A DNA stretch of 64,000 bases from positions 4,239,281-4,303,280 of the forward strand of contig CM057144.1 in the NCBI GenBank assembly GCA_029964075.1, read 5' to 3'. Each line of letters opens with the position of its first letter. The stretch's first letter is position 1. The DNA comes from Patiria pectinifera (lineage: Eukaryota > Echinodermata > Asteroidea > Valvatida > Asterinidae). The notes below the pieces were generated by a model. The model ran no database searches, was not told the DNA's origin, and was given only the letters and a program-made list of their open reading frames with translations. The position numbers and the translations under genes are program-made. This document shows positions 13,001-25,000 of this stretch, piece by piece.

Positions 13001-16000
13001 TGAATTATTTTCTGTCGAAACGAGCAAACCGACTAGGATACCCACTCACTCGCCCGTGATTGCCCAAAGGCGGGCTCTAGTATGGCTTTTCAAGTGTTTC
13101 GGTCTCACATGAGGGTAGCCAGTTTGTCTGTTGATTCTACACCGGTGTCCTTTTGCAGCACCCCGGTGTGAGACATTTTCGATCTTCCTCGTCTCCTGTG
13201 TCCGTGGGTTGGTTTCCAGAGAATGACATTGTATGCCTCCAGCTCTGGATGCTGGTAACAGTGGCCATACTAGAGTAGGGGTGTGCGTTTACGAGTAGCA
13301 CGGGAATCGGGTACCCGATTGAACAAAAAAACGGGTATCCGGTTACCCGTTACAGAAAGTCAACCTCAAAATTTGAATTTCGGAAGTTGCTGTAAAGATT
13401 GCTCATAAAAGGTCCACACGACAATGCTACCGCATCGGTGCGTCAACACAGCAAGATACACGTGTGTACGGTGAGCTAAATACATGTAGCTTAAGGTGTA
13501 AATTTCATTTTCGCAAGCATCATCAACCTGAATCTGTTTGGTTTTCCATGTAGCCCGGTTTTCATTCTGAAAATTCTCCATCAATGACATTCAAAACCTT
13601 TCTTTTTCATTGTCTGAGAAGTTACAAAGTAATATTTAATGTTGGTTGCTGGTACTAGATTCCATAAATCTGGAACTGGTTCCTGACATCAGCGGTCGGG
13701 TACTCGGTTGTAATGCACAGCCCTAGGTTAGAATTGTAATGTGAGTGTCATGGCCGAGCAGTTAAGAGCACCGGCCTTAAGCTCTGGTGTTTCTGATCAG
13801 CAGAGTGTGGATCACGTCCCAGTCTCCACACTTGTGTCCTTAAGCAAGACACTTAACCATTATCGTTTCGCCCTTCGGATAGGACGTAAAGCCGTAGGTC
13901 CCGTGTGTTGTGTAATGCATGTAAAAGAACACAGTATTAACACTTATCGCTAAGAGAAGGGGTTTGCCCTAGTGTTTCTGGCAGTGCGTTTATCTTCAAC
14001 CATATGAAGGCAGCACTTGTAAGGAAGGAAGGAAGAGTGAAATTTGAACTATAAGGATAATAATTTTTTTTCTTCAATAAATGGAGAGGTTTCAGCTACC
14101 TTGGATCTGTAATGAGCTCCACTGTGCAATCCTGAACCAGCCTGAACATGTTGGAATGCCATGCCAAGATCTTGACCATCAAGTAATGTAATCCACTCCA
14201 CTGTAGAGGTCTCATCATCTGTGTAAAAAAAAACAAGCTTGAACTGATCTCGGATCAATGAGTTTGTGTTCCTACATGTGTACCTTCTGCCCAGTCCGTA
14301 TGAGATAGATGGTGCTTTTGCATGTATACACGTCTGTGGCATTGAAATAAGGGACCGTGACCATTCAGCCTCGGTATGAAAAGGGCCCCCCGGTAAGCTC
14401 GTCCCCTCCCAAGAAGTCCTTTCGTACCGTCCCAGCTACCGGCCCAGGAGCTGGTCCGGTTGCTAATCAGGAACTCCTCTATCCTGGGGTCTATCGTTTG
14501 CAAGTATTGACACATGTAATACATCCCGGAAGAAACCTGCTTGTGGTTTTCATCTCTCAGCGCGAAACAATAGAACACTTTCGTCGGCACAGATCGAAAC
14601 CCCTGCCATGCGGTTTCGCGCACAATGGGACCGTAAATTAAAAGGGCGTTGGGAAGGATTTTATCTTTAATCCGGTAAATCTGCTATTGTTCTGCTCTGG
14701 ACGTTCTCTGAAGGGCAATAAATTGATGCCCCTGACTGACTTCAAAACTTCTGGTCAGACAGGACCATGTACCGGACGAGACTGGGCTGAAGACCGGACT
14801 GGCTCTGGACTCGGAGGTACCGGGGGGGGCCCTTTTCATACCAGGGCTGAATGGTCACGGTCCCTAAAGGATTTCCCATTTGTTGAACGTCACAATGCAA
14901 ACTTGACCTCGATAATGCAAATCTGTCTGCCCTCCCTCAAGGGCCATAAAACTGACACAGGGCCTCAAGCAGGAGCTGGCTAAGGTGAGTTATAATGAAC
15001 AGGTGCGCATTCCAACGTTTGTTACTTACCAGCCAACCAACGAAGAGACATGATGATTTCTTGAGCTGCTTTCCGCAGCTAAATATAACCTTTAGAAAAC
15101 CAACTGATGTTTACACACACACAAAAAACAAGGTGAAAAGACACTTTTGACAGTTGGGGGCTTTTTAAGATGATGAAAACGTGGCTGATGCCATATAAAC
15201 TAAAATGTACAATGAGTTTTTATGAGTTTACCCAAATTGACTTCGATCTCCTGTTCAACTGCCCAAAGAACGCTCGTGACAAAAGGCTGCAGCATCTCAG
15301 GGATGGTCCAACGAGCTGAGATGTCTGAAGTAGAGGATTGGTAGGTGATGTCATCCTGACAAGGTTGTTCAGCAACAGACGTGTGATGGGATAATCCTGA
15401 TGGCAGAGACACTGCAAGGAGGAGGCAAGAAACTGTTAACGAAGAGAAAGAAGGGAGGGATCTAGAGGGATTGTCCAAGGAGCTGAGACATCTAAGGTAG
15501 AGGATTGGTAGGTGATGTCATCCTGACAGGGTTGTTCAGCAACAGACGTGTGATGGGATAATCCTGATGGTACGGACACTGCAAGGAGGAGGCAAGAAAC
15601 TGTTCATGAAGAGAAAGTAGGGAGAGATCTAGAGGGATGGTTCAACAAGCTAAGATGTCTGAGGTAGAGGACTGGTAGGGAGGTAGAGGATTTGTAGGTG
15701 ATGTCATCCTGACAAGGTTGATGAGCAAGAGATGAGTGATGAGATCATCCTGATGGCACAGACACTGCAAGGAGGAGGCAAGAAAGTGTGAATAAAGAGA
15801 GAGTAGACAGGGATCTAGAGAGATGGTCCAAGGAGCTGAGACATCTAAGGTAGAGGATTGGTAGGTGATGTCATCCTGACAGGGTTGATGAGCAACAGAT
15901 GAGTGATGAGAGAATCTTGATGGCACAGACACTGCAAGAAGGAGGCAAGAAAAAATGAATAAGTAGGGAGGGACCTAGAGAGATGGTCCAAGGAGCTGAG

Positions 16001-19000
16001 ACATTGAAGATAGAGGACTTGTAGGAGATGTCATCTTGACAGGATAGATCAGGAACAGATGAGTGATGGGAGAATCCCGATGACACAGACACTGCAAGGA
16101 GGTGGCAAGAAACTGTGAATAAAGAGAGAGAGTAGAGAGGGATTAAGAGAAATGGTTCAAGGAGCTGAGACACCTAAGCTAGAGGATTGGTAGGTGATGT
16201 CATCCTGACAAAGTTGTTGAGCAGCAGTTGAGTGATGGGATAATCCTGATGGAAGAGACACTGCAAGGAAGAGGCAAGAAACTGTGAATAAAGAGAGAAA
16301 GTAGGGAGGGATCTAGAGAGATGGTCCAAGGAGCTGAGACATTGAAGATGGAGGATTTGTGGGTGATGTCATCCTGACAGGGTTTATGAGCAGCAAATGA
16401 TTGATGGGATAAGTCTGATGGCACAGACACTGCAAGGAGGATGCAAGAAATTGTGAATGAAGAGAGAGTAGGGAGGGATCTAGAGGGATGGTATAATGAG
16501 CTGAGATGTTTGAGATAGAGGATTGGTAGGTGATGTCATTCTGATGGGGTTGATGAGCAGCAGGTGAGTGATAAGAGATCCTGATGGCACAGACACTGCA
16601 AGGAGGTGGCAAGAAACTATTAATAAAGAGATAGTAGGGAGAGATCTAGAGGGATGGTCTAACGAGCTGAGATGTCTGAGGTAGAGGATTGGTAGGTGAT
16701 GTCATCCTGACAGGGTTGATCAGCAGCAGACGTGTGATGGGATAATCCTGATGGTACGGACACTGCAAGGAGGCAAGATAATGAAAAAATGGTACAGCGG
16801 AGATAGACGGATCAAGAGGGACCAACAATCAAGCTTAAGTATCATTCAATTGTTAGATTAAAGAGTAACATTTTCACTTCAGAAAAGAATGAAGTAGATA
16901 AGAAACAAGAACAATGTGAAGGTCTTACTTCCATCTCGATCGCATCCCAGTCCGTCTTTGATCACAGCTCCCTCCAGTACCTGACCCTCTTGAATAACTC
17001 TGACACCGTCTGAGGTAACGGTGACGCTACCAGCTTCTGAGTTGGCTCGGACGGTCACAAAATATGTCTGTTGAGAAAGCAAAATGCAAAAAAGTAGAAT
17101 TGAATTACATTAATTGGAGAAAAGATTAATGAAGACCTACCCAATTTTTAGCGGAGGGCCTTTGCAAATAGGGAGGGGGGCTTGTGGACCTACGAGGACA
17201 ATTTTGAGTTGACAACTCAAGGATATATATGAGACAAACATCAGTGGGTTTGACAGTTCTTTATTAAAGAGGAAGACATCACCCATATTGTCTACAGAAA
17301 ATGAGGCGAGTATGTCAGGAAGTTTGCCCCCTTTCAAAAAACATTCCAGTATACAACGACGCTGTCTTAGTCACGTTGGAAATATGGGATTAACGCCGTC
17401 TTCTGTCAAGTTGGAAATATGGGATTGTGTCTTCAAGGAATGCACGCTCCTCTCTTCGCATTGGGGAAAGGTTTGGGGAAGGACTTGTGGCTCAATTAAG
17501 TGTATACATGCAAACAATCTCAGAATGGACTGCTCTTAAATGGAACCTGTTTGGAGTACATCAGGACGATCATCAGTCAATTCAGGCGATTCACAATGCA
17601 GTGCGCCACCAAGAGTTTGCCATGGAGAGTCCATTTTTAAAGTTTACGGTCGACAAAACACGGCCCATTTGAATGAGTGTCAGTAGATAACTTGAGCTTA
17701 TTCATTATAGATTGGGCCATTAACGTTCTGGCACCTTACCAAAAAACACCATATTGATAGCAAGAAAAGAAAAGGGCAAACAGATCCTCGAATCATACAC
17801 TTACGCATCTACTGACCGGAAAAATGAACAATTTCAAATGTCCCGCACTGCGAATTTGTCGACCATCTCCCACAATGCACTGAAAAAAATGAACTCTTCG
17901 TGGCAAACTCTTGGTGGCGCACTGCATTGTGAATCGCCCGAATTGGAATGTGTTGTGGTTTGAAGAAGCATACAAGCATGTGCGTTCCAAGTTTTCTTCG
18001 TGCTGCAATTTACCTAGTCTATGTAACAGACCATGTCGGCCATGGGCTATTATATGTGCACAGATTCGCTGATTAATTAGGCAAGACAACCGCCTCTTGA
18101 TCTCTAGATTTTGACCAATCAGTGGGCATTTTCTATATCAGGTCATTAACCTGTTGTCGCGTCATGGACATGGATAAAAAAAAATAGACACAGCAACAAA
18201 GGCTGTGGTCACGCGCTCTGTATTATGTTACACGATAAGCCCCAAGCTTGTCTTTGTTTTGTAGATCTATGCCCGGCCGTTGTTGTATTGCAAAACACTG
18301 CATTCAAATTGACCAATCAAACATTTAGTGTTGATTTGGGAATGAAATGAGGTCACGATTTAGTGAAGTCGGCTCCCATTGGCTGAGGCGGGGATCACAT
18401 AAATCTGTATGCTTAGATATATCGGATGTTAGACAGGAGACTGGACAACGGGTGATACTCAGACTACAACTTACCATGAGCGGTGTGAGATCCAGTCCAT
18501 CCAGTCGATAGAAGGTTACGTTGCCAACACTGATGAAACCACCGCTGACATCAGTAGCACCTCCTCCTGATCCGACGGCAATCTCATAGTCGATATCAAG
18601 ATGAGGATGCTCGAAGCCAAACCAACGAGCTGAGATGCTTGTGGTGTTCATCTGTACATCAATGTCCTTGGCTACCTGATGTGACGGAAAGTAGGCAACT
18701 ATTTATCCGTTTGAATACCAAGATACACGACAATGATGCCATCGTTATTGTTTCTACTGATTTGCGACTTGACTTGTTAAGGACTAATGTTGTGCAAACC
18801 CGACCCGAAATCAAAACCGACCTGACCCGAAACCCACTTCGGGTCGGGTCGGTTTGTCCATAATTTTAGTTGGGTCGGGTCGGGTCGGTTTCAGTTTACT
18901 TATTTGCGACTTGACTTGTTAAGGACTAATGTTGTGCAAACCCGACCCGAAACCGACCCGACCCGAAACCCACTTCGGGTCGGGTCGGTTTGTCCATAAT

Positions 19001-22000
19001 TGGAATGTCCATAATTGGACAAACCCAAAATAAACCGAAATTAACCGAAACAGAATGGAAATTCATGTATGGTGAACTATTTAGTACAGAGTCACTGCGC
19101 GCGGTGCGACTAAAAATGGTTTGTGGTCTGTCTCGATCAGTCTATAACATTGTGAGTGCTGCATGGCATGATTCAGTTACTGAACCCGACATTTTTTTAC
19201 GCAAAGCAGGTCAGTTCAGGTGCAAAAAGAGAACATATTTGCTGAAACCAGATATTCAGGTTCTTTGGGGTCGGTTGGGTTTCGGATCGGTTTGGGTCTG
19301 TTTTCTTTGAATTGTTGTCGGGTCGGGTAGGGTCGGTTTTAGGGAGTCCAGTTCGGTTTCGGCTTGGAATTGGTTTATAAAATAAATGTCTCGGGTCGGT
19401 TTGGCCTCGTCAACCCGACCCGATGCACATCACTATTATGGACTTGTGACATGTTTCTTGGGTTCTTAGAAATTTATGGAAATAAACAATTAGTTACAGA
19501 AAAGATGCAGGAGGAATGATTTCAGGACACATACCCCAAAGTCCACGTTGACCTGTTCCCCAGGGGGCGCGACATCCAATACAACACCCAGAGATGGTAA
19601 CTGCACGATGTGTCTATAAACCGACGACGTCCCCACCGTAGCTAACCCAGCGCCATTCTGCGCTCTGACCGACACGTAATACTCATGATCGCCATGGAGA
19701 TGCCAGTCTAGGTCAGCCAATGAGAATGCAGCACAGGAGGTGCGGGATGAACACGGACCAATTTTGTAGTCTTTCTCTTCCTGGAAAGGGAGAGTTTCTG
19801 CGCCGCCCGGGGTGCTCCCTGGAATGAGGCAGTAAAAGATTTTGACCAAATATTGAGGAGAACTCTTCTTATTTTGAAGTTAACTAGAAAGAGCATCGTT
19901 GATCAAACGCTGCGTAAATAGTTATCTCACTACAAGACAACAGTCGAAACAATACTTTGGCAGAGACAATATCAATATTTCTTGAATTGTTGGCCGTACA
20001 AGGGAACGTCTCAAAGTCGCAACGCCTGGAGCTTGGTCACAGGGTCAAACATTTTTGTTGTGATCAATTGACAATTGTGCAGCGATGCGTGACTGAAATT
20101 AAATGAAACTCATAGGGGTTTAGGCCAAGGATAAGAAGTATCTGCACAATTTTAAAAATGCAAAATTGACCTCATGGTTTTGTAGTTATTTACAAAAAAA
20201 TTGTCTGACGGACACTTTTTTGGGACATGCTGTAGCGTAAGCTAATCACACTGCATGGAAAAATCAGACAGTTCATTTCGTTGACTCACCGATGGCAACT
20301 TGGTATCTCAGACTGGTATCCTCATCATCAATGAAGCCACTATCTCCCCATTCAGTAATCAGGTATTCATCCTCCACATGGACAGAGACACGCCCACCTA
20401 ATATGGGCGGGGCACTTTGGACCAATAATCAACACTGTGTAGGTTTTGATTGACTCACCGATGGCAACTTGGTATCTCAGGCTGGTATCCTCATCATCAA
20501 TGAAGCCACTATCTCCCCATTTAGTAATCAAGTATTCATCCTCCACATGGACAGAGACACGCCCACCTAATATGGGCGGGGCACTTTGGACCAATAATCA
20601 ACACTATGTAGGTTTTGATTGACTCACCGATGGCAACTTGGTATCTCAGGCTGGTATCCTCATCATCAATGAAGCCACTATCTCCCCATTTAGTAATCAA
20701 GTATTCATCCTCCACATGGACAGAGACACGCCCAACTAACATGGGCGGGGCACTTTGGACCATTTATCAACACTATCTAGGTTTGATTGACTCACCGATG
20801 GCAACTTGGTATCTCAGACTGGTATCCTCATCATCAATGAAGCCACTATCTCCCCATTTAGTAATCAAGTATTCATCCTCCACATGGACAGAGACACGCC
20901 CACCTAATATGGGCGGGGCACTTTGGACCAATAACCAACACTATCTACGTTTGACTCACCGATGGCAACTTGGTATCTCAGACTGGTATCCTCATCATCA
21001 ATGAAACCACTATCTCCCCATTTAGTAATCAAGTATTCATCCTCCACATGGACAGAGACACGCCCAACTAACATGGGCGGGGCACTTTGGACCATTAATC
21101 AACACTATCTAGGTTTGATTGACTCACCGATGGCAACTTGGTATCTTAGGCTGATATCCTCAGCATCAATGAAGCCACTATCTCCCCATTCAGCAATCAA
21201 GTGTTCATCCTCCACATGGACAGAGACACTCCCAACAAACATGGGCGGGGTGGTATCTACTACAATTGGACCAATCACCTGCAAGGATATCAAAATGTTC
21301 CCAAATATTAAAAGTTTTCAAAGCTTGTATGGCCAAACATGAAAAGGAGTGGCATCACATTCAGCGAGCTGACCACTCTTGGAGAACACTAACCAATAAT
21401 TACCGAGAGTCACATCATGGTTCATTATCTTCAAGTAAACTTGAATCCTTGATCCTGATTGGTCGATCCATGGCAACAACAGTGTGATATGAGGCTGTAT
21501 TGCACGGTCCATATCGCACCCTGCGTATTGCGCTATTCCAAGATGCGAGCGACATTCCAGCTGCATGCGCTAAACCGCTAAAAGGTTCGTGTAAAGCGAT
21601 GGTCCAACTTTACTGCGTGTCAAGTTTGCTTGAAGATAAATTTGTTATCACGCTTGCACTCGTGGAACACGGAAAATGTAGTGAGTCTGTGTCCCACATA
21701 CCACTCGGCCTTCGGCCTCGTGGTATGTGGGACACAGACGCACTACATTATTCCATGTTCCACTCACGTTCGCAGGATAACTTATAATATCATCTGTGGC
21801 ATTGGTGGCATCAATATTCAGTTCTCGCAATTTTCAGGTCCATTTCATTAATGTCAAGGATCAGATCAAGCAAACTTGTGCAAGAGTCAATGCAAAGTCT
21901 TCATTCCCATTATAAAAAGCCACAGTCTAAAGACCACATCCAAACTGATGTTATAAATTCACAGCACAATCCTAGTTCTACAGTCAAGCACCAGATTTCA

Positions 22001-25000
22001 TGAAACTCATCGTAACCTATGATGTATCGCAGTACTGCGTCCTGCGATCCATTTTACAAAACACGTCGTAACTGTGACACGTTGTAGGTGTATTTATAGC
22101 ACAACTCAATAACTGCTGTATGTATTTAGTCAGCGTACAGTAAACAGTCGTCTGATATTCAACAAGAGTCGTTGGATCTCCTCTCAAAATTGTTTAAAAC
22201 GTAAAACAAAATGGCAGACATGCGATGCAATTTTCAAGGAAAACAAGCTCTCAGTGGACTGTATAGCTGCTTTGAAATTTCAACTGCAATATTCCACGCT
22301 AATTCATAATTGTTCAATGCATTTTCTATTTACAAATTTACACACATTGTCTCGGTATTACAGTCTCGTTTATGTATTTTTTGGCATAAAGCTGGCTAAG
22401 AAAAGGATGCTTCTTATTTTGCGATGACCACTAGACACGTCGCAACTTGAGACGTATTTTAAGCCGTTGTCAAGGAACTTACGATGCGTTCAACACATCA
22501 CAAGTTTCCTGAAATGGATCATACGACGCGTCACGAGTTGCGACATGTCGCAACTCGGGATACGATGCATCGCAGCGCTTCGTGTAATCAGGTGCTGGTC
22601 AATTTAAAAGAGTTTCTGAGTCTTATATGCATAAAACTGACCACGGTGTCCCAATCGTGAGCTGTGAATAAAAATCTCACCAACTGTTTCTTGGAGTTGA
22701 TGATCAGTGTTTATAACAAACCTTGGATGTAGACATCTGAGCTTTGTTGATGGCCAACACAGTCAGGTGTAGCACAGATCCATGGCTGACGTGAGGATGG
22801 TGCAACACGAAGTGATCGTGCCCCGATGTCGACATGGAGGTGAAGAAGTCGATGACGAGGCTTGAGCTGTAACCAACCTCGTAGTCGTAGATTGAACTCT
22901 CTGCATCCTCTCCGCTCCAGGAGATTGTCAACTGTCAGACACAAAAATATAAGCAATCAGGAATCTGAAGGGGTTTAATTGCAGGTTGACTTAAAACTTC
23001 CCAGCTGACCCATGCACGTCTACCTTAGCCTGGTCTAGCTTCAATTCCAGCACAGACCAACCCAGTTTAGCCTAATCTAGCTCCAATCCTAGCACAGATC
23101 AACCCAGTTTAGCCTAATCTAGCTTCAATCCAAGCACAGACCAACCCAGTTTAGCCTAATCTAGCTTCAATCCAAGCACAGACCAACCCAGTTTAGCCTA
23201 ATCTAGCTCCAATCCAAGCACAGACCAACCCAGTTTAGCCTAATCTAGCTCCAATCCAAGCACAGATCAACCCAGTTTAGCCTAATCTAGCTTCAATCCA
23301 AGCACAGACCAACCCAGTTCAGCCTAATCTAGCTCCAATCCAAGCACAGACCAACCCAGTTGAACCCAAACCAGATTACCCCAATCCAACTTTAGCCCAG
23401 CCCAGCCCAGCCCAACCAAGTCTGACTGGACCAGCTAAATAAAGCCCAGTCAAGCATATCTGTAAATCGTACGTGTTTGTCGGTCGGAAGGTAGAACTTC
23501 TCCTGGATGGCCGAGATCCAGAGGCAGTCTAGGTCTCCTTGAAGGATTGCTGAGGTGTCGTTGGTGCCAGACATCTCAGGATAAACAGACAAATCATCTA
23601 CCATAGCAGCCTTAGCACTGTGTGCAAGAACAGTAAGTAACGCACGTTAGCATACAAAGCTGCATGGGTATAATTTAAACCCACTGATCTAACTTTAATC
23701 AAGGACACAGTATAAATAATAATAATAATAATTTATTAATTTATAGTGCGCAAATTCCATTTAAAATATGTTCAAATGCGCATAACAGTCATAAAAAAAT
23801 AAAAATAAACAGACTTATACGCAAAATTCAACAATACAATGAACACTGATACAGGGTACAAAAAATCATTAAAAAGCTCTCATAAAAAGATGAGTTTTAA
23901 GTAAAGCGATGAAACACTTAGAAACACACCAAAAAGAAATCCAAGCTGGATGGCAAAACAACGCAGAGATTAAGAAGGATAAAAATATCATGACTTGGAA
24001 TAATTTTTAAAAACATGGCAGCTGGTCAACAGCGCCCTCAGTTTATGATCATAAACACAACCTGTGTCATTTTAACCAGTTGGCGTCAGAGTATGTGATA
24101 ACACGCATTGGCTGTTTATATACACAGGCACGGATGACGGATTAAGACGTCAAGATTGCCTAGACTCGCCTCCGGGTGACGTCTATACAGTCGAGTCTCG
24201 TTGATACAAATTCGTTCGGACCTAGCCAAATTGTTTGTTGTATCAGAATTTTGTATTCAGAGGAACATTGGTCCCATTCATTGTGTACATAAATGTATAG
24301 TCGGGACTAAGGTTTTATGTTTGTTATAACCAGAATTTGTATTAACAGAGTATGTACTCACTAGAGTCGACTGTACATGCTAATCCCTCGTGCCTTTTGT
24401 ACACACACAAAGTCCGTAAAGTCTGTGGAGTCGGGCCGTGTGTTGAACTTGAATTGGCTGTGGTGCACAGTGTACAATCCAGTGCACACCCCCGAGTATT
24501 GAAACTTTTGAGGTTTCGGCAAGAAATTTGTTGAAATGACTCTGGCAAATCAGTATTTGTGGCGTTTGGCTGTATATATCAGAAGTTGGCTGGAAAATTT
24601 TGTGTTTTGCAAAAATCGAAACTTTCGGCAAAAATAATCCCGGCGTTAAGCAAGCTTCTTTTCTAATGCCTGTATTAGTACCCCGACAATGAACACCATT
24701 GCTACTACATGTTTGTACGCGGTTTGTGCACATTATGAAGGAAATAAGTTGGGCACACTTTGGGAAATACCAACGTGTGTGAACCAATGCGCACCATACT
24801 GTGGTCCAGTGGTTACGGTGTTCGACTCGTGTGCCGCGGTACGTGGGTTCGAATCCTGACGGGGAACATGGTGCTTGTGCGCTTGGGCAAGGCACTTTAC
24901 TACGATTGCCTCTCTCCACCCAGGTGTAGTAAATGGGTACCTGGTAGGAAGAAATTCCTTCAATGCTTGAGCACCGTAATGGCAGCCGTGCTAAAGCCAG

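Noticed and set aside
14255..14623. 122-codon minus-strand open frame overlapping exon 25's acceptor side
   Set aside because: It lies in an inverted-repeat MITE (14349-14867) and intron; no splice signals support it.
20615..21342. Plus-strand open frames of 126-129 codons over 20.6-21.3 kb
   Set aside because: They are the reverse strand of the exon 19 array; repetition of the unit gives open frames without signals.
24380..24919. 179-codon minus-strand open frame
   Set aside because: It runs across two different mobile elements (the old dispersed repeat and the SINE), so it is accidental.
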